A stretch of 64,000 nucleotides of DNA from Klebsormidium nitens (taxonomy: Eukaryota; Streptophyta; Klebsormidiophyceae; Klebsormidiales; Klebsormidiaceae), in assembly GCA_000708835.1 (NCBI GenBank), contig DF237056.1, forward strand, positions 124,001-188,000. The letters run 5' to 3'. A program made the position numbers and the translations under genes. The notes below the pieces were generated by a model. That model was given only the letters and a program-made list of their open reading frames with translations. It did no database searches and was not told the origin of the DNA. Numbering within the stretch: the first letter of the stretch is position 1; every line of letters starts with the position of its first letter. Positions 55,254 through 64,000 of the stretch are shown here, piece after piece.

Positions 55254-56637
55254 AGGCTTACGTACAACATTCTTTGGTTGATAGATAAACTAAATAATCG
55301 GTGCACGATATTATTGGTTTGTGACGGTGGTTCGTAGAGAAAAAGTTGATTCCGGAAGAAATAGACCTTAATCCTTGCTTATACAAAGGACAGCTGTAAT
55401 AGCTGTAACAATTGAAGTTTCGTCGGAATGGTATAATGATGATCCTTTGGATTTTTGTATCCTCAGTAGAGTGAATATTGCATACTAAACATTGTGGCGC
55501 CTCAAGGCAAAAGCATTTTGATTCGAATTGCTATTATGCTGAAGCGAATGAATCGTCTCTTCGATCACCTGATAAGAACTTCTTGAAAGCATATTGTGAT
55601 GTTACTACATGCTGCCCGTGCCCTGTCTGTGAGCTCTTGGTTGTCCATCAATGCGCACCCGAGCATCTGTAACATGTACTTCGAGCGGTGCAGAAAACGG
55701 ACGAAATTTGATGTCACCAGCGCTGCAACCGGGAAAGACAACTCTCCACCTCAAGTTGGCAAACTTTTAAAAGTAGGCCTGTCAGCCGTAAAGAGACCGT
55801 GAATCAGCTTACCAGTAGTGCAAATGATAACGAACTTCGCTTCTTGATCCTTCGCGTCGCTCGCCCATTTCTGCGTGGTGATTCCTGAAGTGCCGCCAGA
55901 ATTTGAGCAGAACATTTCAGTTCGTCGTCAAGGTCCGTTCACCAGATGATAGAATTGCATACAATTGGATGGATTCAATACATCGATGGACATCAATGTC
56001 GAAACTCAGCATTTCTGCATGGGCTCGGGTGCGCTAACTCTAGGCGTACGTAAAGGAGATGTGACCCCGCGGATGTGACCATGTCTCGATACAAAATTGT
56101 CGCCCTGATTCAGTCGTCACGACCCTGCTGCAGGTCATTACCTTCTACCTATCCCGTGAGGTGCATCGTACATCAGGTTCGTGGTTCTGAGTGTACCTTC
56201 TGCACCTGCGACACTATCATATGGAAATTCCAGGATCCAGATGAGTTCGATCGACTAGTCTGGACTCTGAAGAGTCATGCTCGAACGCGGGCGCCGCCGT
56301 CGCGCGCGCCTTGCCCGGCCGGCCGGCGCGCCTTCAGCATGCCTCCGCGTTCCGACACCTGGCAGATCTCGAAATCTGCAACCTGCTGCATGGTTTACGT
56401 ATCTACTTGAACAGCCGACATATGTACAGTATTAAAGGTACGGTAATCCAATGCCGCAGCCCGGCTTGACTGGTGTGATTATCATGCAAAGTTTGCCATT
56501 GCCCGACTGCCGGCTTTCTCATGATCTTCTTCTCAGACCTTCAATAAGTCAACTTCCTGGCTCCTTCAGAGCAGCCGCTGAGACTCGTACGAGATTGCCC
56601 ACACCGCTCTGAAAGAAACGTGGGGTGGAGTCCATCA
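55254..56637. other. Spacer between the LEA_1 paralogs; GC-rich island
   Basis: This is the 3' UTR and promoter interval between the tandem paralogs. The stretch 56280-56340 is a GC-rich island with GGCCGGCCGGCGCGCC. No gene is recognised. Confidence 0.5.
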
Positions 56638-58531
56638 TGGCTAGTGGAGGTGCCGTCCAGGAGAAGATGCAGCACATGAAGGTGGGTTTCTCGTAACCTT
56701 CTAAGGCAGCTTGATATTGCTTGATGTGATTGAAGCATGCAGCTCTTCTTGACTGCCAGGAACAGTTGAGAACGCAATAAGAATATCGTGAGCGGTTGTG
56801 AGCTGAGTGCAAATAGATCAAAAAGATTGTTTACAGTGGTTCGGTTTAGTGGTCCTTGCATGCACCGTTGGAAGGCGTACTCTAATCTGCTTCCCATGCA
56901 ATTATTATGGCAGCACTTATACGTACACCCACCCTAGTTCATCCTTGTTCGACATTTTGGCTCTGATGGTAGCAGTGGTTTTGAAAGAAGATTCTTCTAT
57001 GCCATGAGTAGGCAAGGATTTTGCCGAAATTCGAATTGCAGCACCAACATTACATATCGTTTGAGCAAGTAAGAGAATCTTAGACGGGAGGCGCCGCTTT
57101 TGTCGAGCTGGCAATCTTACTTGCAGCTAATGATTGAATCCTGAAGGCCCAACCCTGGTCGAAGACAGAAAATTCGAATGTTAGAACGGTAAGCAGCGCT
57201 GATTTGTGCAGGAGGGCGCCAAGGAAACGATGAAGAAAGCAACGCATCCATTCGACACCCACAAGAAGGCGGAAGATCATGGCCAGGCTGAGGCTGCCAA
57301 GGCTCAGGCTACCAATGCCCGGGAGGAAAGGAACATGCAGCGAGCAGAGGGGCAACATCAACCGAATCAGGTGCACTAAACAGACATGTTGATGGTGTGA
57401 ATCTGGCTTGCTCTCTTATTTTTGATTGACGCCGACAAGCGAGGGCAAAGGCAGACGTGTTGCCAGCTCAATTGTCACACATCTCGGGTTTCAGCACTTG
57501 CCAAAGCCTTTTGAACCAAAACACACTGGTTTTCCCAAACGGCCTTGTCGCCAGGAGTAGTCTGCGCTTCCAAGTCCTGAAATCCTCGTTCCAAAGACCT
57601 GGGAAGCGGGGAAGTCGCTTGTGCCCCTCGGAAAAGCTCGAAATTCTTTGCAATTCCGTTTTCGAGGTGGACCGCGGCGACAGAGCTTCTTCTTTTGAAA
57701 GATTTGTTCTTCTGCGCTCCTCCCCGCTCGATCTCGAAGATCCCCTGAGAAGCGGACGAAGATGACGTTATTGAGCTTTTCTGTCCGTACTTGGGTTTGC
57801 GAGAGTCGCCTTTTACGAGCTTTCGACTTCAGCGGAGCACCTCTGCAAAAGTACATCTCCCCTTGAGTCCATAAGCCGACATCGTTTAACGGAAACTCGG
57901 ACGGCTTTGACTGCAGGAAAGGAGTTTCGGGACTGGGGGGTCCAATCCTCCTACCGTAGCGGGGGAGAATACCAACACGTCTCAAGGTACGTAGTGTGGC
58001 TGAAAGCCTGTTCACCGATCTAGTTTTGCACCCCTCGATAGCCAGGGAGAATCGACATTGCGATTGAAATCTGGGGTTGATCAGTCGAACCACCAATCAC
58101 AAACCTTGCTTTGAGCACCTGAAGCCTGTCACGTGGTAGTGATCCGTTCAATCCTTGTTGAAAACGTCGCTTTCAGTCTCCAGATTTCGCTCTGTCACTT
58201 GAAAAGCTAGGAATCTGGGTCAATTCGCGCTGTTCTCGGTTGGATTGTAGAGGGATAGCCGTTCTTCACGCTTGGACACTCCCATTGGTGAAACGGGGTC
58301 TTTCTTCGTGCAGGCGACCCTTCTGCCCGGGACCCAGCAACCAGCCCGGAGATCGAGGCCGAGACGTACCAACCGAGCAGCCTCGATCAGCCGAGCGGAG
58401 GCGTGAAGGGGGCGGTAAAAAAGGCAGTCAATAAGCTAACCCCGGGGGACGGGATTGCGGGCCCGAACGCGGCGATGACGGAAGGGTCAGGGCCAAGTTC
58501 GGCGATGGGGTCCAATGGGAATGTAGCATGA
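56638..58531 (+). CDS. LEA_1-type protein, copy B
   Basis: Four exons (56638-56682, 57212-57370, 57917-57986, 58314-58531) encode 163 aa. Exon 1 repeats the VQEKMQHMK end of copy A. Exon 2 has exactly the same length as in copy A (159 nt) and reads AKETMKKATHPFDTHKKAED then QAEAAKAQATNAREERNMQR. Exon 3 (phase 0 to phase 1, ending SQG) mirrors LGQG of copy A. Exon 4 is more diverged but keeps KKAVNKLTPGDGIAGP and a closing AMGSNGN against KVMDKITPGEGLTGTG and GMGSNYG. Copy B has lost the long N-terminal extension of copy A. Identity as a tandem paralog is secure; the assignment of exon 3 rests on phase and its terminal residues. Confidence 0.8.
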
Positions 58532-59949
58532 GTAACGGTTTGGTCTTAAGTAGAACGCCTGAGCGGCCGAGAGCATTGGATCTAGATTCGAAGCTATACA
58601 TCGTTCACGATTGCAAACCTGAAGTCAACCTCCCTTTACAAAGTGTTAGTGGTAGATGCCGATCCTGAAGCTCGAGAGCAATATGATTAAATAGATGATT
58701 TCCAGGTATTGTCAATTGTCAGGAACGGGGATTCCAACTCGATGCCTCAGAAATAACCCCATTGTCGGATTCGCGAGGTATAAGCGCGAGAACGGTCGAA
58801 TCACTGCCGACTCATTCGATCAGATTCTAGCTTTTGTCTTGGACTCCCTAGCTAGCATTCATAGATTCCGACATTCCGGCCGATGCTCCTTTCTCACTGC
58901 TTGACGAATAAAAGGTTCTTTGAGTCTGCTTGTACTAGTGCAAGCAGCAAGCATCAAGTCATATTTACCGTATGCCATATGTTCCACTGAGATGAGTTTG
59001 AATGACTTGTCGCCTGCCAGGTGTCAATAAGTACTCCGCTCCAATTGGACTGCATTGGTCAGCCATTGGCGTCCATTTCTTCAAGGCGCACAACTCAGGA
59101 ATTTAAACCTTTCTGCATCGGCCGATCTTATTTCCTACGCTTCATGGCGAGTCTGTTTCGGAAAGTGCTTACACCCGGAATATGTTGATGACTTGCGCAT
59201 ATACGTCGAGCGGTGCAGCGGCACATACTGTACATTAAACTGCACTGAGTCATCAACACACTTTGACAAATTATATGGTCAAGACGTGTACGTATCAGTA
59301 AACATTCTGTGGGTCGAGCTCGTTTCGTGTATCGACCATCACGTCGGATAAGATCATGCCGCTTGGCCGTTGAAGCGAGTCTATTCGAGGTGTCTGTCTT
59401 CGAGAGGCAAACTTACACTTTGTGTCGCCTCTGTCTAAGAGCAAGAGTACCTTGATCTTCCAGCGCCTCTTCAAGCAAAGAGCAGCGGTTGCTTCGTTTG
59501 CCGGTGGTACTCAACGGCGCTTTGCAGTTGACGTTTAAGAAATAGTTCATAATCTAGATGAGGTCTCGCACATGAGACGTTCCAAAGGTCAAAAAAATTC
59601 CGCACATAAGCCGGCATGCAGAAAAAAGTTCGATGTTCCTGAGACCTCGAAGAGGATTTGTGCTTACGAAGTGAATGATCTCATTGCTCTCGAAGAGCGA
59701 GGAAAGGTTTCACTATCCCACCTCCAGTATGGTACAGACTACCGCTTCCTAGTGCGTTTATCTTGATCAGAGCCGTGCACCTACCTTTGCAGGAGCTAGA
59801 CTGTACGTTTCACCAGCAATAACTTCGAGACCTGCTGCTAATCATTACCTCTTACGATCGCTTCTCACTTGTGGGCTTTCTAAAGACCCGACCCGTGCTT
59901 AACCACCCGGAATCCTGCAGGGTTCTACCCATCGTACATGCCGTCACGA
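58532..59949. other. Intergenic between convergent genes, no supported gene
   Basis: I see no protein-like frame, repeat or RNA gene that can be supported here. Confidence 0.5.
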
Positions 59950-62900
59950 TTACCTGGCGCTTCTAGGATGTTGCGTCATTCCGCTACCTCCGGCCCGTTT
60001 GCCTTTGATCGTACCTTCGACCGTGTTCTTGGAACCCACCCGGTAACCCGTGCTGGTTATCCGGGGGTCGTACTCGCCGGGACCGGGGCCTTGATAAGCT
60101 GCACCAAAAGGTTGGGAAACTTGGGAACAGATTGCGCTGTATTCGGCGTGCGTGCCCAAAATTCAACGTTGGTTCTGCCGCTCCGTCTCTCTGACGGGAA
60201 AGTGGGCCGCTGGTATCATTGAGTCGCTAGGCAGCGTTTTTTGGAAAAAGGTACCTTTTAGAGGCCACCGTGACCACCTGATAGGACTTGCTATCCAAAA
60301 GTGTGGTGCCGCTACAGCCTCGCTTCTGCAGAGTTGCTGCCGGCTTAAGTGACCCTTCAGAAAGTGAAGTACGCTCCGCCACTCACTTAGCTTAGCTCGA
60401 AGAACCCACTCCTCAGCACAACGGTAACATGTCAAGATCGGATGTCTTCAACCCGAAAAGGGACTGCTTCGAGTTTTTCGTGCATACCTGGACTTAAGGG
60501 CACTCGAGACTTCAAAGTGAAGCCCGCTTTCCGCGAGGAGCTCTGGGGTGAATACGCCCCTGGCCCCGGTACCGCATGCCCGGCGCCTATTTTGATCGAG
60601 GGTCTTCCTCCTAAGCTGAAAGCCGGCCCGTCTCCTTTCTTTTGTGACCCGGTAACCGGGGGTGAATACGCCCCTGGCCCAGGCGCACGATCGACAGCTG
60701 CGAAAGGAAGAGGGATATTCTCAGTGTTGGCAGGTTTCGGAAGTATTTCGGATTGAAAACGAAAACATGGAACCCTTTTACTGAGCAAGGTGACGTCACG
60801 TTAAATCCTCTCATATTCGTCAAAAACATCGTTGTAGCAGTGGGCGGTTCGCGAGGCCACCAAAGGCCAGCGCGTTCGTGATAAGCAAAACACCACCTCT
60901 CACACTCTTCTCAAACGTTGAAATGAGAGGAGCTTTTAAGGTGAAGGGAACAAGATTCCAAGCAAAGAGGCAAAGACTATAAGCAGTATATCGGTCTGAG
61001 TGATAGAGTTCTCAAAGTTTGTAAGATAGAATCCTGCCCTTATGAGAAGAACGAGAGGGACACCCTGAGAGGGAGTCCCTGTCGAGCTCTTACCTGCGGT
61101 TTTCCGCGGCTTTCCCTTTATCGAGAACTTCGGACTTGTCGTGGAAGCGACCGGGTCATACGCCCCGGGCCCTGGCGGCGCGGCCAGCGCCGACCCAGAA
61201 GATTCTACCCGAGCACCAAAGCTGAAGCCGCCGTTTCCACTAGGACCGGCCGGGCTGTACGCCCCGGGACCCGGACCCTCAGCCGCTGAGAGAAAACAGT
61301 CAAGTTGAGCTCCCTTACTTAGGGACGTCCTAGTGGGGAATTAGCCATTAAAGCCGCGGATAAGGTTGTATCCGAAAAGGCTTCATGTATTGAACCGGGC
61401 TATAAGATGTTCGCTGCTTTCGAGAACGGATTCCACCCGGGCGCCGACGTTTCCAAGAGAACTGACCGGGCTGTAGGCCCCTGGTTCGGGACCCTCAGCC
61501 GCTGAGGGGAACAGAGTTGGCTCAGTAAGCAAAGCCATTTGATAGATTGTTTTAGCAATGTACCTAAGGAAGCGGGTGGGAACGTGGTCTCAGGAAATGC
61601 ATGCATTGATTGCGGCAGGAAGAAAGGCTGGCTGCTTCGGAAGGAACATTTTCACCGAGCACCAAAGCTGAAGCCACTGTTTGCACTGGGACCGGCCCGG
61701 CTGTAGGGCCCCGGGCCCGCAGCCGCTGATTAAATCAATTGGCTAGTCTCAAAGATCAGTTTTCAAACCTACGTCCTCAAGGTAGCTAAAGAACAAGGGG
61801 AAGCCGGAGGAAAAGGTGGTGAGTCGTTGAGTTTGGCTGTTTATTGCGCTCGTTTGCCACGAGAGTCAGACAGTAAAGTCCGGATCCAACAGTTCGGTCG
61901 CTGCACGACGCTTTCGCTGCCACGAGTTACGGATTCGCTCTCTGATTCATAGTCAACTATAAGGCACTCTATTGCAAGCTTCACTCCTTTCTGTACTCGT
62001 TTGCAGAATTCTCCCGCAGACTGTGGTAACGTGCAACGAACGCGGCGTCAGTGAGTTGCGGTGATGTGTCCTACCGGTGCTCGTTTTCGGGCGAGACTTC
62101 AGCGACACCCCAGGCGCGCTCGTCCGTGGCCGGGTCGCCACGTCGTAGTGGCCAGGACCCGGGGTGTCCGCCCCGGGCGCCAGCCTCCGTTCGCTCAGCC
62201 GCCCACTTATGCTGTAGCCCTTATTGCCCCGATAGCTGTCCGGGGAGTACGCACCGGGGCCGGGGTTTTCGTCGGGCCGTGCTGCACAGGACATTTTCGC
62301 CATTTGAGCCTGCCGGCTTTTTGACAAGGGGATACGTTCTCCTTTCTGTTATTCTGGTGTTCTCTTTAATGTGGTCTGTACGGCCACTCTTCAACGCAGC
62401 GCTGAGTATCCTTAACCTACCAAGCTTCCGGTCTGCTAGCTCTCTCAACCCACAGTTTACGGTGCGCGTGGTGACGGGATAGAGAGACCGCCGAAGAAAG
62501 CAAAGAAATCCGCAGTAATGGCAGCGGGGTTCGTCTTTCTCGTCTTTGATGAAACGCAAAGTCTAATCCTTCCGATACGCTTTGTATTCATTTATTCACA
62601 GGGAGACGGCGGGCTCACCATTCTAAGAGCTTGTCACTCATTGTCTAGGCTCACAGCAATCGAGCACGGGTCACAGTTTGGGGCAACCCTCACCTGTGCT
62701 TGGTCTCGTCCTACTAGTGATGCTAAACCCCTTTTTCGCACCCGGTAGCCTCGGCGAATACGCCCCCGGCCCGGGCATATCGTACGGTTTATCTTTCTGG
62801 GGGTGCCGGAACTGCAGCGAGAAGCCCCCCACGGAACGTATTTTGGGGTCGTATGCCCCCGGCCCTGGGACGCGCGCGCTCTGCGCGCGCACAGGTTGTC

Positions 62901-63627
62901 TCGACTTGATGGAGAAGGCCGGGCCGTTGGAAGGCGTCTGGGGGTCGTACTCTCCTGGGCCCGGGTTGGCGGAACCAGCTGCAAATACGGTTAAGGCTAA
63001 CTTCAAATAAGTATCCTGATGACAGCTACCTTTCTTTTGAGTCTCCGGTGAGTTGGAAGGCTTGACTCCCCGAAACTTTGCAGAATGTTGAGAGATAGTG
63101 TTGGCCTTGACAATGCTTTGGAATTAGTCCAATGCCCTATTTGAGAAAGGCTTCACAACGCAACAGAAAGAGAGTCGACTCTCTCTCTAAACGCACTCTT
63201 ACCGTTAGAATCGAAGACTACTGTTGTACCCGTCTGTATGCTTAAGAAAGTCGTTGGCTTTCAGACCAATCATATCAGGCCACCAAAACCTGGCCCTCTT
63301 AAAGATCAATTTACGACTCACGTGATCTCGGCTCTTCCCTTCCGTTCGTCGCCAGCGAGATCCCCCTCTGAGAAGCCAACGACCTGCTGACGTCATAAGC
63401 GGCAGGGCCCGGCCCGTCCGCTATTCCGTTTCCGTTCGGGTGCCTCGACGAGAGAGAAAAGGCGGGCCCGCGGAACGTGTTCCGGGGTGAATAAGCCCCG
63501 GGTCCCGGAATGTCTCCGGCCGTTTTGGGCCGGGTGCCGATTCTGCTCGAGAGAGAGAACCGGGGGCCCTGAGAGGAAGTGCTCGGGTCGTACTCGCCGG
63601 GGCCGGGGCTGTTGTCGGGGGGGCCAC
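59950..63627 (-). CDS. Sperm-tail PG-rich repeat (STPGR/SHIPPO) protein, 5' end unresolved
   Basis: The protein consists almost wholly of PGPGxY repeats, as in outer dense fibre 3/SHIPPO1 and related ciliary proteins, which bind axonemal microtubules. Supported exons on the minus strand: 63322-63627, 62694-62978, 62075-62281, 61094-61285, 60488-60697 and 59950-60098 (TAA stop at 59950), about 449 residues. Thirteen repeats are seen, such as SPGPGEYDPSTSSQGPRFSL, IPGPGAYSP, VPGPGAYDPK, MPGPGAYSPRLPGAKKGFSI, TPGPGHYDV and APGPGAYSPPVTG. Each is followed by a short FS(I/L)xxR-type segment. Every intron is phase 1, and every junction codon after the first is GCN (Ala). The first supported exon starts mid-codon, so at least one exon upstream (63628-64000 or beyond the window) is missing; an ATG at 63878 does not join in phase. 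Two decayed exon copies lie in the 62074-61286 intron. Confidence 0.85.
61390..61501 (-). pseudogene. Decayed copy of an STPGR exon (copy 2)
   Basis: Reading left from 61501 after a CAG acceptor, the frame gives AAEGPEPGAYSPVSSLGN, a close relative of the intact exon at 61285 (AAEGPGPGAYSPAGPSGN). It then continues to a stop without a usable phase-1 donor. PGPG has become PEPG and the FSFGAR segment is reduced to VGAR. It is probably an inactive duplicated exon. Confidence 0.65.
61650..61725 (-). pseudogene. Decayed copy of an STPGR exon (copy 3)
   Basis: Reading left from 61725 after an ATCAG acceptor, the frame gives AAAGPGPYSRAGPSANSGFS then FGAR and a TGA. The PGPGAY motif has lost one Gly-Ala pair and the second half of the unit is missing. 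The spacing from the intact exon (61285 to 61501 to 61725, about 216 and 224 bases) shows two rounds of local duplication. A donor inside FGAR could still allow splicing. Confidence 0.6.
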
Positions 63628-64000
63628 CTGGAGCGGAAAATAGCCCCCCTGTGAGGAAGTGCCGAATCTGCGTTGCCTTCTACTTTGACAGAAGTACTGG
63701 GGTGCTGGCGCTCATCTTCGAGGTGAAATACTTCGTCGAGACGTCGAACGCTAACGAAAGTATGAGTAGACTCTAGAAGGAAGAATGTAATTCTGGAAGA
63801 GTGTATGGTGATTGTTTGAAAGCCGCGGGGGCAACTCAACTTGACTTTGCGGAACGTCACGCGCTCGCTTTGTTTCATGCCAGTCTTGCAAAGTGCTTCC
63901 CACGTTGCCAGCCACAGTGCGCTCCCCTAACGGCGGAATGTTTACGATCAAAGTCCGTCTTTTCAGGGCAATAAAGAGGACCACTTAGACGCCTACAATC
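63628..64000. other. Upstream flank of the STPGR gene, unresolved
   Basis: A 161-codon minus-strand frame (63393-63878) overlaps the first supported STPGR exon in another frame and is probably a shadow. Missing 5' exons of the repeat protein may lie here or beyond the window. Confidence 0.4.

Noticed and set aside
59899-59953. Extra tiny last exon of the STPGR gene after a GTAATC donor
   Set aside because: The intron would be only 39 bases, while reading through gives a stop at once (TAA at 59950).
63169-63184. 16-bp perfect palindrome around GTCGAC
   Set aside because: It is embedded in a short AG/CT simple repeat within an intron and has no other support as a functional site.
63393-63878. 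161-codon minus-strand frame starting at an ATG near 63878
   Set aside because: It overlaps the STPGR exon in a different frame, and its ATG does not splice in phase to 63627.

Overview
The window looks like nuclear DNA of a streptophyte green alga (Klebsormidium-like) or an early-diverging land plant. Genes are split into many short exons by GT-AG introns, with two good GC-AG cases. The protein families are plant-type: a photorespiratory glutamate:glyoxylate aminotransferase ending in a plant PTS1, a long-chain acyl-CoA oxidase of ACX1 type, plant-type mitochondrial L15, and several LEA proteins. A sperm-tail PG-rich repeat protein implies motile cells, which argues against a flowering plant. 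The species is inferred, not proven. All exon joins below were made by hand from splice sites, reading phase and family similarity.

Layout. 1.8-2.0 kb (-): first exon of a Miro GTPase. 2-3.5 kb: repeat-rich DNA with an inverted repeat and a TGGCGAAA cluster. 3.5-7.2 kb (+): mitochondrial ribosomal protein L15, 7 exons. 9.8-11.1 kb (+): histone H2A.Z. 13.2-16.4 kb (+): 312-aa charged-repeat (alveolin-like) protein with duplicated exon pairs. 19.2-21.0 kb (+): isoprenylcysteine carboxyl methyltransferase. 22.0-28.0 kb (-): peroxisomal GGAT, 8 exons, C-terminus SRM. 28.8-40.7 kb (+): a 19-exon gene for a 1605-aa protein that joins a J-like domain without HPD, a DnaJ-X domain and about 1250 residues of LEA-type repeats. 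42.3-44.4 kb (-): a protein with only a degenerate DEAD-box helicase C-terminal domain. 44.9-52.3 kb (+): acyl-CoA oxidase, 13 exons, 664 aa, C-terminus SRL. 53.7-58.5 kb (+): two tandem LEA_1-type paralogs. 59.9-63.6 kb (-): STPGR/SHIPPO repeat protein with all-phase-1 exons and two decayed exon copies.

Themes. Four of the twelve genes (the J-X-LEA fusion, the LEA_1 pair, and possibly the charged-repeat protein) look like stress or structural proteins of low complexity, which fits a desiccation-tolerant organism. Two enzymes are peroxisomal (photorespiration and beta-oxidation). The most unusual object is the J-like/DnaJ-X/LEA fusion: it appears to attach a cochaperone-like head to a very long amphipathic LEA tail. 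Intergenic stretches hold GC-rich islands, small tandem repeats and one 20-N assembly gap; I found no tRNA, rRNA, CRISPR or intact transposon.
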